A DNA stretch of 64,000 nucleotides from Mytilus trossulus. Its lineage: Eukaryota; Mollusca; Bivalvia; Mytilida; Mytilidae. Where the stretch lies: contig NC_086380.1 of the NCBI RefSeq assembly GCF_036588685.1, forward strand, positions 67,282,180 to 67,346,179. The letters run 5' to 3'. A model generated the notes under the pieces. The model saw only the letters and a program-made list of their open reading frames with translations. It had not been told where the DNA came from and did not search any database. Below, in pieces: positions 1 through 9,608 of this stretch. The translations under genes were made by a program, and so were the position numbers. Within the stretch, counting starts at the first letter, position 1. Each line of letters begins with the position of its first letter.

Positions 1-138
1 GTACCTATGGTTTGATATTTTGTGTATAAAATATCAAACTAAAGGTACTTATTGGTAACCATAGGCCGCCTCAGGTGTATATCCAAACACACCCATAAAG
101 GCCATAGGCCGCCTCAGGTGTATATCCAAACACACCCT
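1..138. repeat. Short hairpin followed by a 43-bp direct repeat
   Basis: Bases 1-48 form an imperfect hairpin: gtacctatggtttgatattt at the left end pairs with aaatatcaaac..aggtac at the right. Bases 61-94 and 104-137 are the same 34-base sequence beginning ataggccgcctcagg, repeated at a 43-bp step. No coding potential is visible. This is probably the edge of the satellite structure that follows. Confidence 0.7.
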
Positions 139-1075
139 TGGTTACCTCTGGCCACCTTACACATTTCTAGATATAGACTTGAGGTGTATCCGGTCACATT
201 ACAGAGATATTGACATAAGTTACCTATCGCAACCTTACATGTCTATAGACTGGTTACATCTGGTCACCTTACACTGATATAGAATGGGGTTGCCTATGGT
301 AACCTTACATAGATCTCGATACAGACACAGATAAATACTAGGTAACGTCTAGTCACCGTTCATATGTACCTTACACATATATAAACTGAGTGACCTCTGG
401 TCATCTTGGTACGCTGACCAGAGGTAACCCAAGACTATATTTGTGTTAGGTGACCACAGGTCACCAAAGACTGATATATGTGTACGGTGAGCAAAGGTCA
501 CTCAAGACTTATATCTGTAACCAGAGGTAACCCAAGTCTATATATGTGTAAGATGACCACAGGTCATCTAAGACTGATATATGTGTATGGTGACAAGAGA
601 TAACCCAAGTCTATATATGTGTACGGTGACAAGAGGTAACCCAAGACTATATATATTTGTAAGGTGACCAGAGGTAAAGCAAGACTATATATGTGTTTTG
701 TGACCAGAGATAACCCAGGACTATCTATGTGTAAGGTTACAGAGATAACCCAAGTCTATATTACTGTAAGGTGACCAGATGTTACCCATGTCTATATCTG
801 TGTGCAGTAAACAGAGGTAACCCGAGACTATATCTCTGTGAGGTGTTATCATGTGTTTATCTGTGTAAGGTGACCAAACGTAACCCATGTCTTTTATCAG
901 TGTAAGGTGACCAGATGTTACCATGAGTATATCTGTGTACGGTGATTAGAGATAACCCAGGTATATATCTGTATAATTTGACGAGAGGTATCCCCAAACT
1001 ATAGCTGTGTTAGATGACCAGATTTAACTAAAGTCTATATATGTGTAAGATGACCACAGATTACCAAAGTATATA
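139..1075. repeat. Minisatellite of about 36 bp, arranged as an inverted pair of arrays
   Basis: The unit is roughly gtgaccagaggtaacccaag followed by actatatatgtgtaag, about 36 bp. It repeats about 18 times between 410 and 1075 with moderate divergence. From 139 to about 400 the same unit is present in the opposite orientation (ggttacctctgg..ccttacaca). The switch lies near 385-420, where tgacctctggtca is followed by tgaccagaggtaa. The array therefore forms a large foldback. One more unit is at 1676-1705, beyond an inserted hammerhead element. Short ORFs here are by-products of the repeat. Confidence 0.85.
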
Positions 1076-1084
1076 TATATATAA

Positions 1085-1662
1085 ATAGGTTTGAACGTTG
1101 TTTTCAATTTAGACTTGTTTATATTTTTTCGTTTGGGCTTGTATTATATTTGCCTTCGGGTTTATATGATCCGTTCATCCTATTTTGACTCTTTCAAAAT
1201 TCAAGAGTCTATCCTAAATTGAGGTAAGTTTTATGGCCTTCCAAATACCGTTTCGATTCCTAACATCACTGAAGAGACATCAATTGTCGAAATCCGGATA
1301 TGGTGTACAAATTTTTGCACCTTATGTTTGCGGTATACCATCTTTTCCGCAAGTTTGTTGTTTTCTGTTTGATAATAAATTAATAATAAGATCCATTTTG
1401 TAACACCTGGTGATCCGTTTATTTGGAAATCGCCAATGGCAGTCAGCAGAGTTTAAGAACATCAGTTGTTCGACCTGCTAGTCAAATGCGTTTTGTTAAA
1501 ATATTCTTTCTCACTTTTTTGGTCTTTTGGAAAATGTTGTTTGTGCTGTATTTAGACCCCTCTACCAAGAAATTGTTTTACATGCACACGTATAAGAATT
1601 GCGGTTTTTATCCAACGCAATCATAGGTTTGAACGTTGTTTTCAATTTAGACTTGTTTATAT
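1085..1662 (+). mobile_element. Hammerhead-ribozyme retroelement (family 2) inserted in the minisatellite
   Basis: A 40-base direct repeat beginning ataggtttgaacgttgtttt occurs at 1085-1124 and 1623-1662 (period 538), so the element is one unit plus the start of a second, as expected for tandem retrozyme-like elements. It contains an intact-looking hammerhead at 1263-1306, preceded by cgtttcgattcc, which resembles a pol III B box. Minisatellite units flank it on both sides, joined through TA-rich sequence, so the target was the TA tract of a satellite unit. A related copy is at 52488-52790. No protein is encoded. Confidence 0.7.
1263..1306 (+). ncRNA. Hammerhead ribozyme, type I-like, intact core
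   Basis: The core CTGAAGA is at 1269-1275. Stem II is GACA/TGTC (1276-1288, 5-nt loop). GAAA is at 1289-1292. The next bases ATCCGGAT (1292-1299) form a very short palindromic stem III, then A1300 would be the cleavage-site nucleotide. Stem I pairs 1263-1268 (ACATCA) with 1301-1306 (TGGTGT), including one U-G pair. All core nucleotides of the consensus CUGANGA..GAAA..UH are present. The short palindromic stem III is typical of hammerheads that act as dimers. Function is inferred from structure only. Confidence 0.82.
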
Positions 1663-1675
1663 ATATATATATATG

Positions 1676-2274
1676 TGTATAAGGTGACCAGATGTAACCC
1701 AATGCAATTGTAAGCGGATAGCAGATTTCAAAGTTTTCTAATTTTTACATTTTTTTCTTTGCAGTTTGAAACAATGATAACAATGTTTTTTAAAATGTTT
1801 TATGCACGAATATTGCAAAAAGATCACTTTTATTCTGTTTACCCTGTATCAACTATATGTAACGTTCGTGAAATAATGTACTTTTTTCGCTTAGATATAC
1901 ATTTTCAACCGTTTCTGTTGGATGACCTAGCGTAACTATTATTCTTATGCATAGTTATAATGGTGAAATGTAATCTCTTTTTGGTGATACTATGGCAACA
2001 ATCTACATCTATTTAATACAAAATATTGCAAAAAGGGGATGAAAAAGTCTCCAAAGTGTGGTTCAAAGTTGAATTTCAATCCATTATTTAGTGATACCTT
2101 TCCTGAAACTATAGACATTTATTTATAGACGTGTAAAAAAAAACTATACCTTTTTCCCCGTTTTTACATAAAATTGAATTGAAAAGATCGAGGGTCAAAT
2201 TTTTGTTGAAAAATACTACAGTAATTTCCGGACCTATGGGCGGTACGGATGTGAAAATCAAAATAGCATATAAA
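1676..2274. other. Non-coding stretch, residual satellite unit at the left
   Basis: One minisatellite unit is at about 1676-1705. The rest is AT-rich with no ORF of note, no exon-like sequence and no repeat that I can place. Confidence 0.5.
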
Positions 2275-2815
2275 ACATGCTAAAACATTCTAGACATATA
2301 AACCTACTGTCAGTTACTGTGAGTACTCTCAGATCTTTACTAATGGCCTTTTTGTTTTTGGGATGTATAAGTGCCCAGCCACTATCACTCTTTTTTTGTT
2401 TTTTCTATGTGTATCCATCTGACGAGTTAAGCCTTTGTCAACTGATTTTTGTTTGTACTGTTACACCACTGTCCCAGGTTCGGGAGAGGGTTTGGATCCC
2501 GCTAACATATTTAACGCCGCCACATTATGTATGTATGTTCCTGTCTTAAGTCAGGAGCCTGTAATTCAGTGGTTGTCGTTGGTTGCTGTGTTACATATAT
2601 GTTTCTTGTACATTTATTTGTAGGTCGTTAGTTTTCTCGTTTGAATTTTTTACATTTGTCATTCCAGGACCGTTTATAGCTGACTATGATGTATGGGATT
2701 TGCTCATTGTTGAAGGCCGTACGGTGACAAATAGTTGTTAATTTCTGTGTCATTTGGTCTCTTGTGAAGAGTTGTCTCATTGGCAATTACACCATATATT
2801 CTTTTTTATATTGGA
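2275..2815 (-). repeat. Interspersed repeat A, antisense copy
   Basis: This stretch ends with the block that recurs through the window: ttaatttctgtgtcatttgg, then agttgtctcattggcaatta and a terminal cttttttata. It also holds the block aaggccgtacggtgac. Copies or parts in either orientation are at 5120-5880, 16035-16165, 42805-42870, 44030-44190, 46612-46930, 50785-51115, 52393-52475, 52793-52995, 60105-60300 and 60808-61140. I recognise the family as very common in mussel sequences but cannot name its class. The ORFs inside it are not genes. Confidence 0.75.
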
Positions 2816-3229
2816 AGGCTATATCATTCTTCAACTATCTAAATTCAATTTTATTGTACAAAATCTTTTATGCTTACACATGGCCAAAATGCGAAACTAA
2901 TCTTCTAACTGTGTATTGTTACCTTCACTGTTTAGTTAATTTTTGATAATGGCCATTTGACGTGGCTCGGTACTTATACATCCCGTCATATAGTGTTGTT
3001 GTGCTTTGGTGAAATTTGTATGCTTGTCTTTTTTGCTGGTGTGCTGTGTCTGTATGTCTTTTCCCGCTTCTTTGATGACATAGTTGTTTGTTTTTATAGT
3101 GATTAAGATTATAACACAATAATGACTGCTGTACCCCTATTTTGGACATTTTTTTCTTTTATCTCTGTTTGTTTTGATCACACATCGTTATCAATATAAT
3201 GTAATTTCATGCGACTGTCATACAAGTGG

Positions 3230-3400
3230 GAGGTTAAGCAAGCTATAAAACCAGGTTTAGTTCACACCATTTTCTACATAAGAAAATGCCTGTACCAATT
3301 CAGGAATATGACAGGTGGTATCCATTCATTTAATGTGTTTTAGCTTATTATTTTGCTATTTGATTAGGGACTTTCCGATTTGAATTTTACTCTTAATTAC
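3230..3400 (-). repeat. Interspersed repeat B, fragment in reverse orientation
   Basis: Contains tataaaaccaggtttag and tgcctgtaccaattcaggaa, matching the reverse complement of the B copies at 26095, 35690 and 38838. B appears to be the 3' end of a reverse-transcriptase element (see 26860-27657). Confidence 0.65.
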
Positions 3401-3429
3401 ACCTTATGTAAGAATCCCTGGGTATTGAT

Positions 3430-3655
3430 TGTTTTTTGGACAATTGAAAAGTCTATGGTTTTGCAGGGGAAAACCCAAAAATTATTTTGAGCAAAAACAA
3501 AATAGGAGGTGCTCAATAGCATTACATCATGAAGAATCTGAGAAAGTTTTATCAAATAATATTAAGTGGTTCAGGAGAAGTTGCGGATACAACATTGGTA
3601 CCCTCATTTTTAGGCAATGGCAAAGTCCATGTTTTTTAAATAGAAATCCCAAAAA
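3430..3655. repeat. Short imperfect direct repeat
   Basis: Two related stretches, around 3448-3500 and 3620-3672, share aaagtc.atg..tt and cccaaaaattat.ttga.c.aaaac about 170 bp apart. The ORF across them (3429-3728) resembles nothing I know. Confidence 0.35.
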
Positions 3656-3920
3656 TTATATTGAACTAAAACGAAATAAGAAAAAGAGTGGCAAAAGATA
3701 CCAAAGGGACGTTGAATCTCATAATTAATTAAAAAAAAAAAAAAAACTGACAAAGCCATGGTTAAAAAAGAAGCAGACACAGACAAACAGACAAACAACA
3801 CTTAACACAACATAGAAAAAAAAAGATTGAGACACACGAACCCCACCAAAAACTGGGGGTGATCTCAGGTGCTCTGGAAGGATAAGCAGATCCAATAAGA
3901 GGTGCACAATGGTTCAAGTC
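3655..3920 (+). repeat. Interspersed repeat F, forward copy
   Basis: Holds the blocks gaccaaagggacgttgaatc-like start, aaagccatggttaaaaaag, cacgaaccccaccaaaaact and ggtgatctcaggtgctctgg. Reverse copies with the same blocks are at 34140-34570 and 40500-40905. Class unknown. Confidence 0.65.
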
Positions 3921-4841
3921 TACGAAGTCTCATTCATGTTTTTTTTAACCATTTCATTGTCTTCTCTTCTCTTGGTATACAGTTTCAGCGTCATTTGATA
4001 TTGAAGATTACGTCAACATTAATATATTACCTTTACAATAGCTTCACTGAGGAGTTACATTTCAGCGGAGGAAATGTATTTATATGTATCTTTGTGAATC
4101 TTTGGGATCACGACAGATCAACCAATCAGCTGAATTTCAAGTATTGGAATTGTGTATTTTTAACGCTGTTTTTGCATACTTAATGGGATAAAAATGTAAT
4201 GCTGTTAGTATATATAAAACAGGCAATAACTCTTGTTACTCCTGGGAAAATTGCCGGGATTTTGCAACCTAAATGGGTAATTTAAAATTAATATTTTTGT
4301 TTCGTCGAACTTTTACCTTACGTTCATGGTTCATATGCCAAAGTTGGATTTCTTTGAATTGGTCTGTTTTTCAGATACTTTAGGATAGTCAAACTATGTA
4401 TGGCGTATTTAATAATTGTAGGGTGTACCAATCTGTCCGGCATGTGTCATTTTACCTTGACATCATTTCATGGTTCATTTTTTTCTATGAGGTTTGTTTC
4501 TGAGAAAATTTTAGCAATATGCTAACGGAAATCGATGTTAGGAATGATTGTAAAGCCTACATGTCTGTGTGAAAGGGTTTAGTTCGACTTTAATGCATTA
4601 CATTTATCACTTACATGTTAATTTAAAGTAATGCTTGAAGAAAAAAATTTTTTTTGTATTATCAACATAAATTAAAATGAGAATATTAGAACAGGCGAGA
4701 AATATAAGTGTGTCCACTCTTGTTGCTTTTCGGTCAATTCCTGCAAATTGATATATATATATATATATATAACAAGTCTAAAAGAATACAACATCACCAA
4801 AAACACAACAAAACGAACAATATGTTAGATATTTCGGATAA

Positions 4842-6307
4842 GGCCACACCAATTTAATTTCTTGTTCTACGGATTTTGGACTCCAAAAATTGGGGCGAGC
4901 GAGCGATTTGAAAATTTTAATAAAAAAATATTTAATTTGCAAATTTTTGAGGCGAAGCTTAAAAAGTAAAGGCGAGCGATTATAATTTTTTTTTGTAAAC
5001 ATAAAATAGTAGGTTTTCATTTGACTATATCAAAACTTGATCTATCACTTGTACCTTGACATTTCTTTAATTTATGAAGTATTTTTTCCCTGTTCAACAA
5101 GAAATAATTGAATAATTAAATCTGGTCTATGTATGTGTGACTGACAATGAGACAATTCTCCATTCAAGTCATAATCAGGTTCAGGACAACCCCTTAATGT
5201 TATGAATATCCCTTTTATGAGGGGTCAAAATATTAAAGTTAATATATTTTTTTTGTAAAAACACTTTAGTACAAAAGGGCTTATATTTTCCCAAAGAACT
5301 ATAATATTTGGTATTAAATGGTCAAAACATGTCCAAGAATTTTGTAATATTCCTGGACTTTAACCATGTTTACACATTTACTTTAACAGTTTAATATTAT
5401 TCAAAATAAGTGGACCCACCCCTCTTTTAGAAAAGTTGTTTAAAATATATTGTATTTCTCCTCTTTTTGAGTAAAAAATTCTAAGTTGTCAAAGGTTTTG
5501 TATAGTAGCACTGTACAAATCCTTAGTATTTCTAATTTCTTTTCTACAACAGACTGAACAGTAAACATGGTAAAATTACCCCTTCAAGGCCCTTGACTGA
5601 GGGAGGGTTGGTCCCAACCTGATAATAACAAACATAGGTCAGAGTACGGCCTTTTACACAATGATTTGATCAAGACCAACCAGCAAGCTATAAGGGACCA
5701 TGCACAACTTAGTATTGTACACAATTCGAACAGGAAAACCAACGATCTAAATTATATTTCCAAACGGGAAAATACCAATGAACCACATCAACAAACGATA
5801 ACTGCTGAACGACAGGTCTCTGAATCAACCAGGACAGGTGCACAAACCTGCAGCGGGTATGACCGTCACCATACATTATAATTGCAGTTGAAGGCAAATC
5901 CTTCAGAAGTTCTTTGTACTTTATTTTAACAACGAACATTTTTTATAGGGAAAATAAGTTAGTGGGAAAGAAACCAACGTTTTGTTCTGTACTGGTATTT
6001 CTATTTATATCGGAGCACTCCCGCTTGGAATACATGCTGATGCTGAAACAAATATTCTCGCAGATATTTACAGTGGTGTGGGGTGTAGATAGGTTTAAAA
6101 TCGTTATATAAAGGCTAGACTGTGATTTTAAAAAAAAACAAATGTTGAGATCTTTATATAATATTTACAAAAAAAACGGTGCGGGAAATGGACATGATTT
6201 CATTTCCGGATGCGGGAAGCGGGATTATAATAAAAATAAAAAAAATCTGATTTGAAAAATATAGGTGCGGTCGGGTCCGTCGAACAAGGAATCAAATTGG
6301 TGTGGCC
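4842..6307. mobile_element. PIF/Harbinger-like MITE, 1466 bp, with TAA target duplication
   Basis: The ends are inverted repeats: GGCCACACCAATTT at the left and AAATTGGTGTGGCC at the right, extending to about 31 bp with four mismatches. TAA flanks both sides (4839-4841 and 6308-6310). The uninterrupted target is visible in the other Penelope arm, where ttatcc joins agatatcc directly, so the boundaries are exact. A 3-bp TWA duplication with GG-starting ends fits the PIF/Harbinger superfamily. No transposase is encoded. The interior includes a diverged repeat-A copy (about 5120-5880) and a run of gcgggaa-rich sequence near 6178-6230. Confidence 0.88.
5120..5880 (+). repeat. Diverged repeat A nested in the MITE
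   Basis: Contains gactgacaatgagacaattc and, later, gagtacggcctttt and aagctataagggacc, in the order seen in the A copies at 44030 and 52793. The central part (5200-5630) is not clearly related. The ORF at 5666-5881 and its antisense partner are by-products. Confidence 0.55.
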
Positions 6308-7272
6308 TAACAGATATCCTTCTTCGGTAATTGCACGATGAAAAATGAATCATGTCAATTCAAATTAAGACTCTATCAAAATCTTGATTTATACAATTTA
6401 AGCGAACGCTGGAACAATTTTAAAATTTTCAAACACACCGCAAAGACTACAAAAATATGCCAAAAATAAAAAAAGTTATTTACGATGTGAACTGGCACAA
6501 CTCTAAATTCCCAAAGGTGTTGACAGTTGAGATGTTAAACAACTGCGTGGAAATACAGTCCCAATAAACAGTCCTGACCGATCTAAACTGGTATGATATT
6601 TAAAATATGACAACGGTAGGGCAGTTGCATCAGAGACTGCGTATTTAAACATCTAAAAAATATAGTAATTTGATGATAAGAAAATTGAGTAATAAATGTT
6701 TACTAAGGTTAAGTAATAGAACGTGGCTGCGTACTTACACATCCTTGCCAACTGTAATCAAAACTTATATAATTCAAAAATTCCTGAAAGTGTAAGGGTC
6801 CAGTACGGAAGCCGTAGTAACTGGCCACAAGTGATGACAGGAAATTAGTGATGGTAGGAAAAATGAGTGACTCTTCTATGTTTTTTCATTAATGCCCTCT
6901 GGGGAAACTGTCCTCAGCTTTCTTATCCAAAAACTTTCCCGAGCAAGTCTGTCGGCCTTTGACCAATCCTCGTTGTGATCTATGATAGTGATGGTAAGTT
7001 TTTTAAGATCAGCTTGGGCATGCCCATGTGATCTTAAATGACGACTTACGGGGAGGTCGGGCTTGCATGTGTAGTCGCTACGATGACCATTCATGCGTTT
7101 GTTGAATGGCTGTTCTGTCTCGCCAACATACTGCATGCCACATCGACACTGAAGAATGTATACAACATTCTGGGTTTTGCAAGTTACATTACAAAATATT
7201 GTGTACACAGACCCAGTGGAGTGGCAAGTAAATGTTTGAGTATTCACTATTTGTTGGCAAGTCAGACATCGT

Positions 7273-8985
7273 TTGTTACCACACGACTTGCACCATCCTG
7301 TAGTTGAACAGCTTTTATTAGAGGAGACGGCAGCTTTTACAAATAAGTCTTTTAGACTTGCTGGTCTCCGAAAAGCTAAGACAGGAGGATCGGGAAATTT
7401 GTCAACAGTCTCTTTAACTGAGGATGAAACCAAAGTCTTATCTAAGGGTTTGAATTTTTGCCCTACTCCAAGTAACATAGATAATATGAAACTGGAGGAT
7501 GACCTCAATAACTTTGCCAGAACCCTCAGAATTAAAGAATATTTTGGTAACAAGGATAGAGAGGAGGATAATGAGGGAGACACAGCCACGTCCAACTCGG
7601 AGGACGAAATCATAATTCCGCATTTTAAGAAGAAGAGTTCATGGATTCCAAAGCCTAGCAAATCTGCTACACTGGAAGATGTTATTGACAAAATCAAATC
7701 GGATGTTGTACATCTCGCCAGCAACAAATACTCGTCGTTTTATAACACCACTCCTGACGAGAAAAAAGCCATACAATCGCTGAGAAACCGACATGATATT
7801 GTTATAAAACCAGCAGACAAGGGAGGTGCCGTTGTGATAATGGACAAAGCCAACTACATCGCAGAAGCAGAGCGTCAGCTCTCTGATGAGAGATTTTATA
7901 AGAAACTTGACTATGACCCTACTTCCGAGTTTAGTTCCAAAATTATCACTGCGTTACAAACCATGCACAATGACGGTCACATAGATGAGGATACAATTGG
8001 ATATTTAAAACCAGTGAACGCCAAGCCTGGTCGATTGTATCTTCTTCCTAAAATACACAAGGTTAACAATCCTGGTCGACCCATTGTATCCGCTAACGGC
8101 CACCCGACTGAAAAAATCTCCGAATTTGTAGACTTTCATTTAAGATGTCATGTAGAAAATCTTCCTTCTCACATTCAAGACACTACAGATTATCTTCGCA
8201 AAATGGAATCCATGAACCCTCTTCCTCCGGAAACCCTCCTTGTCACTTTAGATGTCACCTCCTTGTATACCAACATACCTCATGATGACGGAATACAATC
8301 GTGTAGGGAAATATGGGACTCTCGCAACACTTTAGAACCACCAACCGAATGTTTAGTCCAGCTGCTTACTCTGGTCCTTAAATGCAACAATTTTACCTTT
8401 AATGGTGATAATTACCTTCAAATAAACGGGACAGCGATGGGGACGAAAATGGCACCGTCTTACGCCAATATTTTCATGGGCAAATTAGAGAAACATATTA
8501 TTTCATCATCTTTATCCAAACCTCTGTCTTGGTTCCGTTTCATCGATGATGTTGACATGAAATGGATCGAATCCCAACAAAAATTGGATGCTTTTATCAG
8601 ACATGCAAACAACGCCCACCAGTCAATTAAATTTACATATGAAATATCCGACTCTAAGATATCTTTCTTGGACACAACTACATCTATAAAGGACGGTGTC
8701 ATATCAACAGACCTCTACTGTAAACCTACAGATAAACATCAGTACCTTTCTCCCCAAAGCTGTCACCCCAAACACTGTACAAAAAGTATCCCGTACAGTC
8801 AAGCTCTCAGAGTAAAGCGGATTTGCTCCTCTGAGGAGGCTGTCACTCAGCGGTTACAGGAACTGCGCGGATTTCTAATCAAACGAGGTTATAAGAAATG
8901 GGACATAGATAAGGGGTTTGCGCATGCTAACAATAACAGCCGCAAAGACCTGTTACAGTACAAAAAGAAGAGCGCAGCAAAATAG
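7273..8985 (+). CDS. Penelope-like reverse transcriptase
   Basis: Copies the element RNA into DNA at a nicked chromosomal site. The open frame is 570 codons, but the first 42 read antisense through the inverted arm, so the true start is uncertain. From residue about 43 the protein shows the conserved Penelope N-terminal segment (LSKGLNFCPTP at about residues 56-66). It then has the IKPADKGGAVV finger motif, motif A LDVTSLYTNIP with Asp327, motif B NGTAMGTKMAPSYANIF and motif C FIDD with Asp425-Asp426. The tail follows the family pattern (SFLDT, DLYCKPTD, HPKHC). All three catalytic aspartates are present. The frame stops at 8983-8985, just before the expected linker to the endonuclease, which continues in the -1 frame. 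Confidence 0.9.
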   Translation: MLPHDLHHPVVEQLLLEETAAFTNKSFRLAGLRKAKTGGSGNLSTVSLTEDETKVLSKGLNFCPTPSNIDNMKLEDDLNNFARTLRIKEYFGNKDREEDNEGDTATSNSEDEIIIPHFKKKSSWIPKPSKSATLEDVIDKIKSDVVHLASNKYSSFYNTTPDEKKAIQSLRNRHDIVIKPADKGGAVVIMDKANYIAEAERQLSDERFYKKLDYDPTSEFSSKIITALQTMHNDGHIDEDTIGYLKPVNAKPGRLYLLPKIHKVNNPGRPIVSANGHPTEKISEFVDFHLRCHVENLPSHIQDTTDYLRKMESMNPLPPETLLVTLDVTSLYTNIPHDDGIQSCREIWDSRNTLEPPTECLVQLLTLVLKCNNFTFNGDNYLQINGTAMGTKMAPSYANIFMGKLEKHIISSSLSKPLSWFRFIDDVDMKWIESQQKLDAFIRHANNAHQSIKFTYEISDSKISFLDTTTSIKDGVISTDLYCKPTDKHQYLSPQSCHPKHCTKSIPYSQALRVKRICSSEEAVTQRLQELRGFLIKRGYKKWDIDKGFAHANNNSRKDLLQYKKKSAAK

Positions 8986-9608
8986 TTCCATTTGTGTTAA
9001 CATACAATCCCGCTTTTTCAAACCTTTCACGTTTGATCCGTGCCAATTGGCAAAGTATTGCCAATCACCCAAAATTATCCAAAATCTTTCCCGATCCTCC
9101 TGTCTTAGCTTTTCGGAGACCAGCAAGTCTAAAAGACTTATTTGTAAAAGCTGCCGTCTCCTCTAATAAAAGCTGTTCAACTACAGGATGGTGCAAGTCG
9201 TGTGGTAACAAACGTTGTCTGACTTGCCAACAAATAATGAATACTCAAACATTTACTTGCCACTCAACTGGGTCTGTGTACACAATATTTTGTAATGTAA
9301 CTTGCAAAACCCAGAATGTTGTATACATTCTTCAGTGTCGATGTGGCATGCAGTATGTTGGCGAGACAGAACAGCCATTCAACAAACGCATGAATGGTCA
9401 TCGTAGCGACTACACATGCAAGCCCGACCTCCCCGTAAGTCGTCATTTAAGATCACATGGGCATGCCCAAGCTGATCTTAAAAAACTTACCATCACTATC
9501 ATAGATCACAACGAGGATTGGTCAAAGGCCGACAGACTTGCTCGGGAAAGTTTTTGGATAAGAAAGCTGAGGACAGTTTCCCCAGAGGGCATTAATGAAA
9601 AAACATAG
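8982..9608 (+). CDS. GIY-YIG endonuclease domain of the Penelope-like element
   Basis: This is the C-terminal nuclease that in Penelope-like elements is fused to the RT and cuts the target. The frame holds VPFVLTYNPAF, the usual linker start. Next is a Cys pattern CKSC-GNKR-CLTC typical of the family zinc finger, then the GIY-YIG-type core VVYILQC and MQYVGET, then RMNGHRSD, a conserved His region and the catalytic-type Glu in LARESFWIRKL. There is no ATG; it lies in the -1 frame relative to the RT stop at 8983-8985. A single missing base in the aaaa run at 8979-8982 is the simplest cause. A programmed -1 shift is possible but there is no classical slippery heptamer. Confidence 0.87.
   Translation: MVPFVLTYNPAFSNLSRLIRANWQSIANHPKLSKIFPDPPVLAFRRPASLKDLFVKAAVSSNKSCSTTGWCKSCGNKRCLTCQQIMNTQTFTCHSTGSVYTIFCNVTCKTQNVVYILQCRCGMQYVGETEQPFNKRMNGHRSDYTCKPDLPVSRHLRSHGHAQADLKKLTITIIDHNEDWSKADRLARESFWIRKLRTVSPEGINEKT

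Larger units (their letters stand above)
4768..7398 (-). repeat. Left inverted arm of the Penelope-like element
   Basis: Reverse complement of 9088-10246, split by the MITE at 4842-6307. The last shared bases are gacaggaggatcgggaaa at 7381-7398. The minus-strand ORF at 6876-7727 reads this inverted GIY-YIG domain and then runs antisense through the start of the RT gene. Only its GIY-YIG portion represents real coding history. Confidence 0.9.

Noticed and set aside
2277-2549. 90-residue plus ORF
   Set aside because: Lies wholly in antisense repeat A, which recurs across the window with the same frames.
4030-4075. CTGAGGA..GAGGAAATG resembling a hammerhead core
   Set aside because: Stem II does not pair and GAAA is not in place.
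6876-7727. Long minus-strand ORF with a GIY-YIG-like C-terminus
   Set aside because: It reads the inverted arm of the Penelope element and continues antisense through the RT gene; not an independent gene.
7885-7920. CTGATGAGAG..AAGAAAC in the RT gene
   Set aside because: No stem II; the bases are explained by coding sequence.
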